The notes below the pieces were generated by a model. The model searched no databases, was not told the origin of the DNA, and saw only the letters and a list, made by a program, of their open reading frames with translations. Below, piece by piece: positions 7,178 through 15,349 of a DNA stretch of 64,000 nucleotides (the first letter of the stretch is position 1; every line of letters begins with the position of its first letter). The stretch is from Niabella yanshanensis. GTDB taxonomy: Bacteria; Bacteroidota; Bacteroidia; Chitinophagales; Chitinophagaceae. The position numbers were made by a program, and so were the translations under genes. The DNA is taken from contig NZ_CP139960.1 of the NCBI RefSeq assembly GCF_034424215.1, positions 1,612,001-1,676,000 of the forward strand, given 5' to 3'.

Positions 7178-7297
7178 GTGTATATTTTTATTGATTTTAG
7201 TCACATGTAATTCTGCATAAAAATTTTCGTCGTTTTCCTTAAAATTACTTGAAAATTTTTATGCCTTATTTCATATAATATTTTTGTAGCTAAAATA
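7178..7297 (-). promoter_or_regulatory. Structured intercistronic leader, copy A
   Basis: On the minus strand a perfect 14-bp inverted repeat (GCATAAAAATTTTC at 7215-7228 against 7251-7264) lies 34 bases after the previous stop codon. GTGACTAAAATCAATAAAAA and ATACAC then lead into the ATG. The leader of the GH43 gene at 57601 has the same plan and nearly the same start-proximal sequence. Confidence 0.65.
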
Positions 7298-8359
7298 TTA
7301 ATTATTGTCCAAGCCCAACACTTTTTTATTAAAATCAGTGTTGGCTGCAGTAGCAGCAAAGTCGTCAAAAGCCTTGTCTGTAACTCTTATAATATGTTTC
7401 TTAATAAATTCGGCTCCTTCAGTGGCGCCGTCTTCAGGGTGCTTTAAGCAACACTCCCACTCCATCACAGCCCATCCTTTGTAGTCATATTCTGCCAGCT
7501 TGGAGAATATAGTTTTAAAATCTACCTGGCCATCACCCGGACTACGGTATCTTCCTGCCCTTTTCAGCCAGCTTTGATAACCACCAAATGTGCCTTGCTT
7601 ACCAGTAGCATTGAACTCAGCATCTTTCACATGGAAAGCGCGGATACGCTCATGGTAAAAATCTATATACTGGATATAGTCAAGGCATTGCAACACAAAA
7701 TGCGAAGGATCGTATAACAAACAGGCCCGGCTATGATTATTTACTTTTTCGAGGAACATTTCATAAGTCTCTCCGTCAAAAAGATCTTCTCCGGGGTGAA
7801 TTTCATAACATACATCTACGCCACACTCGTCAAAATAATTTAAGATGGGTGTCCAGCGCTTTGCCAGTTCGGTAAATCCTTCATCTACCAAACCTGCTGG
7901 TCTTTGAGGCCATGGATGGAAGGTATGCCAAAGCAAAGAGCCACTGAAAGTAGCATGTGCATTCAGCCCAAGATTCTGAGAGGCTTTTGCCGCATATTTT
8001 AATTGTTGCACCGCCCATTCTGTTCTGGCTTTGGAATTGCCGCGTACTTCCTGTGGCGCAAAACCATCAAAAAGATCGTCGTAAGCAGGATGTACAGCTA
8101 CCAGCTGCCCTTGTAAATGCGTAGACAACTCGGTGATCTGCAGCCCGCAAGACAGTGCCAATCCCGCCATTTCATCGGCATAGGTCTTACTTTCTGCCGC
8201 TAACTTTAAATCAAAAATATTAGGATCGCCTGTTGGAATCTGCACGCCCACAAATCCTTTTTCTGCCGCCCAGAGGCAAATGGACTCAAAATTATTAAAT
8301 GGCGGTTTGTCGCCTAAAAACTGCGCAAGAAATATGCCGGGACCTTTAAGAGTTGTCAT
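7298..8359 (-). CDS. Sugar phosphate isomerase/epimerase-like TIM barrel protein
   Basis: 353 residues of the xylose-isomerase-like TIM barrel superfamily (IolE/hydroxypyruvate isomerase relatives). There is no signal peptide, so it is cytosolic. Likely metal and acid-base residues sit in CYEIHPGE, LLYDPSHF, FHVKDAE and VMEWECC. In Bacteroidota such proteins are often encoded with Gfo/Idh/MocA oxidoreductases, DUF1080 proteins and small cytochromes, as here, and some act on 3-keto sugars. The precise reaction cannot be read from sequence. It appears to be the first gene of the minus-strand set that continues with the cytochrome and DUF1080 genes. Confidence 0.8.
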   Translation of the reverse strand: MTTLKGPGIFLAQFLGDKPPFNNFESICLWAAEKGFVGVQIPTGDPNIFDLKLAAESKTYADEMAGLALSCGLQITELSTHLQGQLVAVHPAYDDLFDGFAPQEVRGNSKARTEWAVQQLKYAAKASQNLGLNAHATFSGSLLWHTFHPWPQRPAGLVDEGFTELAKRWTPILNYFDECGVDVCYEIHPGEDLFDGETYEMFLEKVNNHSRACLLYDPSHFVLQCLDYIQYIDFYHERIRAFHVKDAEFNATGKQGTFGGYQSWLKRAGRYRSPGDGQVDFKTIFSKLAEYDYKGWAVMEWECCLKHPEDGATEGAEFIKKHIIRVTDKAFDDFAATAANTDFNKKVLGLDNN

Positions 8360-8508
8360 GCAATGCGTTTTTGAATTAAGGGATAAATCTATAAAATTAT
8401 TCCGATTAACAGACGGGAAAAAATATTTTTAAGAAGTTAAAGGATCAAAAAGAGACTGCGCTCTTGAAACGATAACAATAAGCACCAGGTCTGTCAGAGG
8501 AGCCCATA

Positions 8509-8542
8509 CAAAAAAGCCCGGTTCTATTAATAAGAATCGGGC
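8509..8542 (-). terminator. Intrinsic terminator of lysA
   Basis: The stem GCCCGxTTCT / AGAAxCGGGC (8516-8542) is followed on the minus strand by a run of six T. It lies about 45 bp past the lysA stop codon. Confidence 0.85.
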
Positions 8543-8587
8543 GTCTGGCACCTGATAGTACCGGAAAATATTTCTCTACTAATTTAT

Positions 8588-9790
8588 TTAGAGTACCTGG
8601 TTTTTCAACAGGTCTTCAAACACATCTCTTTTGCGTATCAAACGAGATTCCCCGTTTTCTACCAACACCTCTGCAGGTTTAAAGCGTGAGTTATAATTGC
8701 TCGACATTTCGAAACCATAGGCGCCTGCATTATAAAACACCAACAAGTCGCCTTCGCGTACTTCAGGCAAAGGGCGCGACCAGGCAAATGTGTCCGTTTC
8801 ACATATATTACCGGTTATTGTATATTCTTTAACCGTTCCATCGGGATTGGTTAAATTTTGTATGCGATGGTAGGCATCATAAAACATAGGTCGTATCAAA
8901 TGATTAAAGCCGCTATTGACACCGGCAAAAGTAGTAGCAGAGGTTTCCTTTAATACATTTACCTGCGTAATAAAATAACCGCTCTCACTTACCAGGAACT
9001 TACCGGGTTCAAACCATATCTGCAAGTCTTTTGTCAGCTCGTTTGATTCAAAAGTGTGCAACACCTTCTCAGCCAGCTCCTCTACGTTAATAAAAGGATC
9101 CTCTTCTTTATAAGCCACTTTAAAACCACCACCCAGATCGATCGACTTTAAATGAGGGAAATGAGGAATGATATCAAACAGCACTTCGATTCCTTTTACA
9201 AAAACCTCAGGGTCTTTGATATCGCTTCCTGTATGAATATGCAGGTTAGTGATCTGAATCTGATTCTTTTTAACCACACTTACCAATTCCTCCAGCTGAT
9301 CTACAGGGATACCGAATTTACTTTTATCATGCCCGGTAGATATCTTAAGATTTCCACCTGCCATGATATTAGGTCTGAGACGAACACCTACCGGATAGCT
9401 GCTGCCAAATTTCTCTCCGAATTTTTTGAGATTAGAAAGGCTGTCGATATTAATAATCACGCCCAGCGATTGTGCCTCTTCAATTTCGGCAAAAGCAATA
9501 CCATTACTGGTGTACAATATGTTCTGCGGTTCAAAACCCGCATACAAAGCCAGTTTCACTTCGTTGATCGAGCTACAGTCCACATTGCAGCCCTCTGCCT
9601 TCAACACCTTCAGAATATTAATATTGGTGAGCGACTTACAGGCATAAAAAAATCGCACTTTATCATTTTGAAACGCAGTGGTGAGTCTTCTGTATTGTGT
9701 TACAATCTTATCTGCATTGTATACATATAACGGAGTACCGTATTCGTTTGCTATTTCGTTTAGTTGCTCGGGGCTCAGTTCATTTCCCAT
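8588..9790 (-). CDS. lysA: Diaminopimelate decarboxylase
   Basis: 400 residues of the fold III PLP-dependent decarboxylase family: an alanine-racemase-like barrel followed by a beta-sandwich domain. The PLP lysine is K52 in FFYACKSLTN. The substrate/cofactor motifs HIHTGSDI, the glycine-rich SIDLGGGFKV, WFEPGKFLV and the catalytic-cysteine motif GNICETDTF are all present. It converts meso-diaminopimelate to L-lysine in the cytosol, the last step of lysine synthesis. It follows scpB by about 70 bp on the same strand and ends at a strong terminator, so the two may be cotranscribed. Length is normal for the family. Confidence 0.95.
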   Translation of the reverse strand: MGNELSPEQLNEIANEYGTPLYVYNADKIVTQYRRLTTAFQNDKVRFFYACKSLTNINILKVLKAEGCNVDCSSINEVKLALYAGFEPQNILYTSNGIAFAEIEEAQSLGVIINIDSLSNLKKFGEKFGSSYPVGVRLRPNIMAGGNLKISTGHDKSKFGIPVDQLEELVSVVKKNQIQITNLHIHTGSDIKDPEVFVKGIEVLFDIIPHFPHLKSIDLGGGFKVAYKEEDPFINVEELAEKVLHTFESNELTKDLQIWFEPGKFLVSESGYFITQVNVLKETSATTFAGVNSGFNHLIRPMFYDAYHRIQNLTNPDGTVKEYTITGNICETDTFAWSRPLPEVREGDLLVFYNAGAYGFEMSSNYNSRFKPAEVLVENGESRLIRKRDVFEDLLKNQVL

Positions 9791-9858
9791 AATACCAGGT
9801 ATAAAAAAAGCAGTATTGATACTGCCTGATTAAATATGATTAAATGTTATTAATATCA

Positions 9859-10767
9859 TTAGTAGGCAGGCTCATCGTCTTCGTCCTTCTTCTCTTCCTC
9901 ATTGGCTTCCTCATCCTTTGCTTCGCTTCCCGGAATCTCTTCCGTTACCTGCTTCTTTTCATCATCAAATGGCACTTCTTCCTCTTCTGAAGACCCATCG
10001 CCATCGGTTATTATTTCATCATCAGCCGAATCAACTACATCCAGTTCATCGCCACCGGCAGCTATTTGCGCTTTGCTTATTTCTGTCTCGTTGATCATTG
10101 TTGTATTTTCAACCAGTTCACCGTTTTCAGAAACGGCTAAAGGATTTCCATTTTCATCTAATAATTCTTCATCGTTAACAGTCATTCCGTTTACAATAGA
10201 AGTGGGTTCCACCAACTGTTCGGCCAATACCTCTTTTATCTTTGGCAGTTCATCAGAAGAATTAATACCAAAGTAATCCATAAACGATTTAGACGTACCG
10301 TATACTAATGGGTGGCCCGGAAGCTTTTCATTGCGACCGCTTATTACGATCAGCTCTTTTTCAAGCAGCTTCTGAATGGCATAATCAGCACTCACGCCAC
10401 GAATTGCCTCTACTTCGCCTTTGGTTACAGGCTGCTTGTAAGCAACTATCGCAAGGGTTTCCAGTGCTGCTGCGGACAGGCGTTTCATAAACTTATCGCC
10501 GTTTAGCTGGGCGATCGTCTTATGATACTCTTTTTTAGTTAAAAATTGCCAGCCACCACCACTTTGTACAATTCCGAAAGGGTAAAACTCCGAAACATAT
10601 TTTTCCTTTACACCATCAATTGCAGCTTCAACCTGGTCAAGCGTTATTTTATCTTCCATAAATCCAAAAGCACTATTCAACAAATCGGTAACCTCTAATG
10701 AAGATAGAGGCTTTTCACTTGCAAAAATCAGTGCTTCAATATGTGGAATCAATTCGGCTATTTCCAT
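9859..10767 (-). CDS. scpB: Segregation and condensation protein B with acidic C-terminal extension
   Basis: 302 residues. The first ~190 hold the two winged-helix domains of ScpB (SAAALETLAIVAYKQPVTKGEVE and DYAIQKLLEKELI motifs). ScpB binds the kleisin ScpA and with SMC organises and segregates the chromosome. The last ~110 residues are a low-complexity tail extremely rich in Asp, Glu and Ser, absent from short ScpB homologues and probably disordered. Composition-driven open frames on the opposite strand are shadows. The gene lies between atpG and lysA, with an AT-rich, repeat-like 81-bp gap on the atpG side. Confidence 0.9.
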   Translation of the reverse strand: MEIAELIPHIEALIFASEKPLSSLEVTDLLNSAFGFMEDKITLDQVEAAIDGVKEKYVSEFYPFGIVQSGGGWQFLTKKEYHKTIAQLNGDKFMKRLSAAALETLAIVAYKQPVTKGEVEAIRGVSADYAIQKLLEKELIVISGRNEKLPGHPLVYGTSKSFMDYFGINSSDELPKIKEVLAEQLVEPTSIVNGMTVNDEELLDENGNPLAVSENGELVENTTMINETEISKAQIAAGGDELDVVDSADDEIITDGDGSSEEEEVPFDDEKKQVTEEIPGSEAKDEEANEEEKKDEDDEPAY

Positions 10768-10848
10768 GAGTAAAGTTGAAAGTTATTAGGTTTAAAATTC
10801 AAAGTTTAAAAACGATACAACTTTAAACCATTGAACCTTAAACGAAAA
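10768..10848. repeat. Low-complexity AAAGTTTAAA-type spacer
   Basis: The gap between atpG and scpB consists of repeated short words (AAAGTTGAAAG, GGTTTAAAATT, CAAAGTTTAAAA, CAACTTTAAACC). It looks like slippage-prone filler and contains no gene. Confidence 0.5.
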
Positions 10849-11730
10849 TTAACCCTGTAACGCCGCTGCACCACTTACGATCTCCGTAAGCTCTGTAGTA
10901 ATAGCAGCTTGTCTTGCGCGGTTGTAAGACAACTTCAGGCTCTTCAGCATTTCATTAGCGTTTTCGCTTGCTTTATCCATTGATGTCATACGGGCGCCAT
11001 GCTCGGAAGCATGCGAATCCAGCACTGCCTTGTATAACTGTGTGTTTAATATTTTCGGCATCAGCTCGGCAATCAACTCAGCCTTATTAGGGTCAAAAAT
11101 GAAGTCTGCTTTAGGGCCGCCTTTTTTATTCTCAACTTTAGGAATCGGAAGAAATTGCTCGGCAGTAAAGATCTGTGTAGCTGCATTTTTAAACTGGCTG
11201 TAAATAATTTCGATCGCATCAAATTGTTTCTCCTCATACGCTTTCATAGCCGCCTGAGAAATCTTCTGTACGTTATCGAAACTCAGCTGTAAAAAAATAT
11301 CTTTATGCTCATCATTAGTTTTATAACCCAACTTGGTTAAGGCTTCATATCCCTTTTTACCCAGGTTCCAAACGGTCACATTTCCTTTATCATATTGTGC
11401 GTGGTATTTTTCCCTGATCACATTACGGGCCAGTTTTACCACGTTGGAGTTAAAGGCACCTGCCAGTCCGCGGTCACTGGTAATCACAATCAACAACACT
11501 TTTTCTACCGGGCGTTCCTCGGCTAAAGCCATTTTAATTTCGCCATCGCTATTGCTTACGATATTGCTTAATACATCCTGCAATTTCTGCGCGTAAGGGC
11601 GCATTTGTACAATTGAATCCTGTGCACGGCGGAATTTGGCAGCACTCACCATTTTCATGGCTTTAGTAATTTGCTGCATGCTCTGCACAGATGAGATACG
11701 ACTACGAACTTCTTTTAACTGGCCTGCCAT
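10849..11730 (-). CDS. atpG: F1 ATP synthase gamma subunit
   Basis: 293 residues. The N-terminal helix motif EVRSRISSVQSMQQITKAM and the C-terminal NANEMLKSLKLSYNRARQAA form the rotating coiled-coil shaft of F1-ATPase; the middle is the Rossmann-like gamma domain (VITSDRGLAGAFNS). It acts at the cytoplasmic face of the inner membrane. Its neighbours are ccmF and scpB, not atpA/atpH, so in this genome atpG stands apart from the main atp operon or forms the end of a rearranged one. A good promoter (11757-11786) lies immediately upstream, supporting independent transcription. Confidence 0.95.
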   Translation of the reverse strand: MAGQLKEVRSRISSVQSMQQITKAMKMVSAAKFRRAQDSIVQMRPYAQKLQDVLSNIVSNSDGEIKMALAEERPVEKVLLIVITSDRGLAGAFNSNVVKLARNVIREKYHAQYDKGNVTVWNLGKKGYEALTKLGYKTNDEHKDIFLQLSFDNVQKISQAAMKAYEEKQFDAIEIIYSQFKNAATQIFTAEQFLPIPKVENKKGGPKADFIFDPNKAELIAELMPKILNTQLYKAVLDSHASEHGARMTSMDKASENANEMLKSLKLSYNRARQAAITTELTEIVSGAAALQG

Positions 11731-11756
11731 TCTTAGAATTGTTGGTTTTCAGGGCG

Positions 11757-11786
11757 CAAAAGTACGATCAAAACCTCAATTTTCAA
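11757..11786 (-). promoter_or_regulatory. Bacteroidota-type promoter of atpG
   Basis: On the minus strand, TTG (-33) is separated by 19 bases from TACTTTTG (-7, consensus TAnnTTTG, plus-strand 11757-11764). The -7 box lies 26 bases before the atpG start codon. It is the best-formed promoter seen in the window. Confidence 0.6.
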
Positions 11787-11898
11787 TATATAAATAAAAT
11801 ATGTGGAAAAGCTCTGCTTGGGCGTCTTTACTTAGATATAGCAGTAGCTAAAGATCTGATTCTCAATTTTAAGAAAATTGCCTGCCCATTATCAAATA

Positions 11899-11935
11899 AA
11901 AAATAAGAGGTTGTTTTACAACCTCTTATTTTTTA
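11899..11935 (-). terminator. Intrinsic terminator of ccmF
   Basis: A perfect 13-bp stem AATAAGAGGTTGT / ACAACCTCTTATT with a TTT loop sits directly after the ccmF stop codon and runs into a T-rich tract on the minus strand. It insulates atpG from the ccm genes. Confidence 0.85.
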
Positions 11936-14530
11936 TTAGGCTGCTTTCAGTCGTTGCATCTTAATGCGACGGAACATGCTGACAACCGAACCGATTACTA
12001 AAAAGATGACACCTCCCCATACCAGGTTAATGTAGGGGAATTTATATGCCTTTAGTGTAAGATATTCCAGCACATCATCAGACTCCTTTACTCCCAGTGT
12101 GATTTTATCCCCGCCTACATCATCCAGTTTCAAAACCAGTCCCTGCGAAGTGATGGTATCCAGGTTCTGATACAGGGTATTCCCCCGGTTGCGTATCATC
12201 AGCAGATCGGCGCTGTAAGACGGTCCATTTAACTGCTGCACTTTTACAGAAGCCGTATAGCCTGTGTCAGTTTTTGAAAAGCCTGCAACCGGTAAATTAT
12301 CTTTCGCAGCCAGCTTTTCAATAATAATATAACCTTTACTGTAAAATATGGTATCGTTTAACTGAACCGTATTGGGCTTAAAGCTAACCGTATCGCTCTT
12401 ACCATCGGGTTTGTAGAAAGACGACACATAGGTAAACACGTCATGGTTCCAGTAATGCTTGCTCGATGGATTCGCCATCAATCCTTCATTACCCTTATAG
12501 TTTACAAATGCATCTGGCAATAAGGTAAACTCCTCGTTAGTTTTCTTAGACTTGAAATGTACCTTAAAATAAGTTTGTTCTTTTTTAGGATGCGCCGAAT
12601 CGCCTACATAGGTAACCATGTAGTTATTCATTTGCATCGGCACACCTTTCACCAGGGTCAGGTTCTCCCCGGTTTTCTCTTTGCTATCTTCACCAAAAGG
12701 GACCGCAATACCGCTGGTGTTCCACGAAAGAATTTCTTTTTTGGATGAGGATAAGATCATTCCCACCAGCATCAGGCCAAAACCAAAGTGAGCAATGGAG
12801 CCACCACTGTTTTTCAATTTACCATTCAATCCCACCCATATATAAGCCGCATTGGCAATAGTAGCGTATACGGTAGCAACCAGGGCCAGCCATATATTAA
12901 TCAGGAAGCCCATACCATGCGTGTCGTAATTGATTTTTACAAACACCAGGATGAATGTGGCCACCAAAGCGCTGACGACGGTAGGAACGAGTATTTTGTT
13001 CCAGAAAAACCTCGTGTCGGTTGCCTTATACTTCAGGTACTGAGTTATGGCCGTAAGAATACCAATAACGAAAGCAATCAGCACCTGGATCTTATTGTAA
13101 TTAAATTCGTCATTCTCTCCGGGCGCTTTATTGGAATTAAAAAGCTTATTAAATACCGGTAAAGAAGTCTGGAAGATAATGATCATTGCGGCCAGGAAAA
13201 ACACCAGGGAGCCTATAAACATCCAGAACTCTCTTGATGATACATTTTCTTCCTTTTTTATAGATGGCACCTGTTTATTCAGCAATACGATGAAAGTGAT
13301 CACACCACCTAATATTACATATAACGGGAAACCGGGAATTTTTTCCGCCAGAAAGTAAGTGGCCAGGGACAGCACCGTAGTAACTCCTGCAATAATCAAT
13401 CTTTGCTGATTAGTAGATGCCGCGAAAAACGGCGGAAGCCAAACAAAAACGATCAGGAAAAGAAACAACTGGCCATTCATACCAATATCAGCAAATGCGT
13501 GTACAGAAGAGTCTCCGAGTACCCCGCTTTTCGTAAGGAAAGTAGAGTATACGATGAATACAAACGACAAAGCCAGGAAAAGGAAAGAAGATCTTAAAGA
13601 ATAGCCGCTATGTTTAAATATCAGCATGGTGTGCAAGCCTGAAACCATGATCATCCATGGTACCAGCGATGCATTTTCTACCGGATCCCAGGCCCAATAG
13701 CCTCCAAAATTTAATGATTCATAAGCCCATTTAGCTCCCATCATAATACCTAATCCCAGGAAGGCGACGGAAAATAAGGTCCAGGGAATGGCACGCGTTA
13801 CCCAACCCTTAATATCCTTTGTCCAGATACCCGCCATCGCAAAAGCAAAAGGTATCAATGTAGAAGCAAATCCAAGGAACAATATAGGAGGATGTATTAC
13901 CATCCAGTAATTCTGCAGTAACGGATTCAGATCGTTTCCGTCTGTCACCATAGACAGGTAATCGGGCCGCAGCGGCTGGGAAAGATCAAAGTTGATGTGC
14001 ATACCGGGAGCTTCATCCAGCACACCCGAATCTCTTAACAGGATAAAAGGATTAGAGCCTATTTTCACATCAAAGATGTAAATACCAATTACCATGGTGG
14101 CTAAAAAGAACTGGGCAAAGCTTACCACTGACATTACAGGAGCTTCCCACTGTTTTTCCCTCCTGATAATAATTACACCCAGCACACAATGCCAGAACGC
14201 CCATAACAATGTACTGCCCTCCTGCCCTTCCCAGAAAGCGCTCATGATGTACTTAAACTCTAAAGAAAGACTGGTATGCTGCCAGGCGTATTTATATTCA
14301 AATAAATGATGGTAAAGTATATGTAAAAGTGCAGCAAAAATGATCAGCACGGAAACCACTTCGGTCAGAAAAGCAATCCGTCCCAATTTTAGCCATCCTG
14401 CTTTTGCATCGGGAGTAGCCTGTACCGCTTTAAAATAGGCAAATGCCGCTGTAAGCGAAGCAATCAAAGAAACTAAGATAAATAAATGTCCAACCTGACC
14501 GGGCAACAAATGCTCGCCTGCGTACTCCAT
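11936..14530 (-). CDS. ccmF: Cytochrome c heme lyase subunit CcmF
   Basis: 864 residues with about fourteen predicted membrane helices. The tryptophan-rich heme-handling motif GGYWAWDPVENASLVPW lies near residue 275, and periplasmic histidines are placed as in CcmF/CcsA (HPPILFLGFAST is the conserved entry motif). It receives heme from CcmE and attaches it to apocytochromes in the periplasm. A large periplasmic domain (about 610-830) precedes the last helix. The gene follows ccmE by five bases and forms an operon with it. It would mature the cytochrome encoded at 6767. Confidence 0.92.
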   Translation of the reverse strand: MEYAGEHLLPGQVGHLFILVSLIASLTAAFAYFKAVQATPDAKAGWLKLGRIAFLTEVVSVLIIFAALLHILYHHLFEYKYAWQHTSLSLEFKYIMSAFWEGQEGSTLLWAFWHCVLGVIIIRREKQWEAPVMSVVSFAQFFLATMVIGIYIFDVKIGSNPFILLRDSGVLDEAPGMHINFDLSQPLRPDYLSMVTDGNDLNPLLQNYWMVIHPPILFLGFASTLIPFAFAMAGIWTKDIKGWVTRAIPWTLFSVAFLGLGIMMGAKWAYESLNFGGYWAWDPVENASLVPWMIMVSGLHTMLIFKHSGYSLRSSFLFLALSFVFIVYSTFLTKSGVLGDSSVHAFADIGMNGQLFLFLIVFVWLPPFFAASTNQQRLIIAGVTTVLSLATYFLAEKIPGFPLYVILGGVITFIVLLNKQVPSIKKEENVSSREFWMFIGSLVFFLAAMIIIFQTSLPVFNKLFNSNKAPGENDEFNYNKIQVLIAFVIGILTAITQYLKYKATDTRFFWNKILVPTVVSALVATFILVFVKINYDTHGMGFLINIWLALVATVYATIANAAYIWVGLNGKLKNSGGSIAHFGFGLMLVGMILSSSKKEILSWNTSGIAVPFGEDSKEKTGENLTLVKGVPMQMNNYMVTYVGDSAHPKKEQTYFKVHFKSKKTNEEFTLLPDAFVNYKGNEGLMANPSSKHYWNHDVFTYVSSFYKPDGKSDTVSFKPNTVQLNDTIFYSKGYIIIEKLAAKDNLPVAGFSKTDTGYTASVKVQQLNGPSYSADLLMIRNRGNTLYQNLDTITSQGLVLKLDDVGGDKITLGVKESDDVLEYLTLKAYKFPYINLVWGGVIFLVIGSVVSMFRRIKMQRLKAA

Positions 14531-14535
14531 AAATA

Positions 14536-14985
14536 TTACTGTTTAACTGTAGAAACCCGGGCTACTGTATTATTGTAGGTTGAGTCTTTTTTATTGCCCG
14601 GATGTTGGGAAGGATCCTGGTCCTTGTATTTACTGGGGCATTTGGTTTGAATGCTTTGGCAAACGAACTGTCCTTCTTCATATTTGCCTTTCATTACCAG
14701 TCTTTCGCTTAATTCAAAGTTTTCAGGCTTGGGACTATGGTAAATGACTTTCACTTTATCACCCAATGTGTCAATAGCAGTAAAAGTTAAATAGTTAGGG
14801 TTTTTGATGGCATCATACTCCATCGGCTCCGATTTATCCCATTTAGCCATCAGGTGTACAAATTTTCCCGGTTTAGATTTTGCGATAGCAACCGTATCGT
14901 AAGTGGTAGTGGTTTGCAAAAAGCTAACTAAAACCGCTATCGCAGCAGCAGTTAGAACCAATAAAATAATATGAATTTTCTTCAT
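14536..14985 (-). CDS. ccmE: Heme chaperone CcmE, CxxxY variant
   Basis: 149 residues from the ATG at 14985; the open frame extends upstream, but only this start gives the single N-terminal membrane anchor (IHIILLVLTAAAIAVLV). The rest is the periplasmic OB-fold. The usual covalent heme-binding motif HxxxY is replaced by C116-P-S-K-Y120, the CxxxY type known from some bacteria and archaea. It carries heme from CcmC to CcmF. The C-terminus is a short polar tail. It shares an operon with ccmF, and a -7-like box and a GC-rich palindrome lie in its leader. Confidence 0.88.
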   Translation of the reverse strand: MKKIHIILLVLTAAAIAVLVSFLQTTTTYDTVAIAKSKPGKFVHLMAKWDKSEPMEYDAIKNPNYLTFTAIDTLGDKVKVIYHSPKPENFELSERLVMKGKYEEGQFVCQSIQTKCPSKYKDQDPSQHPGNKKDSTYNNTVARVSTVKQ

Positions 14986-15002
14986 TATCTGTTGAAAATT
15001 TT

Positions 15003-15034
15003 TGCCCGTCTGACCCAACGGGCAGGCAAAATTA
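15003..15034 (-). promoter_or_regulatory. ccmE -7 candidate and adjoining GC-rich palindrome
   Basis: On the minus strand TAATTTTG (15027-15034) fits the TAnnTTTG -7 consensus. It runs into the palindrome TGCCCGT / ACGGGCA (15003-15024), so the mRNA would begin with a stem-loop. No clear -33 box is seen. The palindrome resembles those at 44776-44795 and 57631-57650. Confidence 0.4.
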
Positions 15035-15276
15035 ATACAAATAGCCCGCTTATGGTACACTAACAACGCTACATCTGTTTTGTTGACCCAAAGCAAAAAT
15101 TATTTTCAATTGACATGTTCAAAGCAAATTCTTCATTTTCATTACAATAAATACCGGAACTGCCCCGATAAACCAGTTTGCCCCTTTTTGTTAACCAACC
15201 AAGCTTTAATAGCGCCGTTCGATGTCATTCATCTTATTAGATAATACTTTTCGGCCAACGGCGAAAAACAAAATAC

Positions 15277-15292
15277 ACTAACAAGTGTTAGT
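15277..15292. promoter_or_regulatory. Candidate operator of the leucine-degradation cluster
   Basis: ACTAACAAGTGTTAGT is a perfect 7+2+7 palindrome, the size and symmetry typical of TetR-family operators that control acyl-CoA catabolism. No regulator gene is present in the window, so the binding protein is inferred only. Confidence 0.4.
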
Positions 15293-15349
15293 TTTTTAAG
15301 CTAAAATCCTTTACTTCGCTTAAATTAGATCAACAAAAAGAAAACGACC

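Larger units (their letters stand above)
14986..15349. other. Divergent intergenic region between ccmE and the leucine cluster
   Basis: This stretch holds, from left to right, a GC-rich palindrome (15003-15024), a ccmE -7 candidate (15027-15034) and a perfect 16-bp palindrome (15277-15292) about 58 bp before mccB. No gene is seen in it. Confidence 0.6.

Noticed and set aside
9902-10276. Serine-rich 124-aa plus-strand open frame
   Set aside because: It is the antisense of the acidic ScpB tail; its composition is a by-product of GAA/GAT-rich coding sequence.
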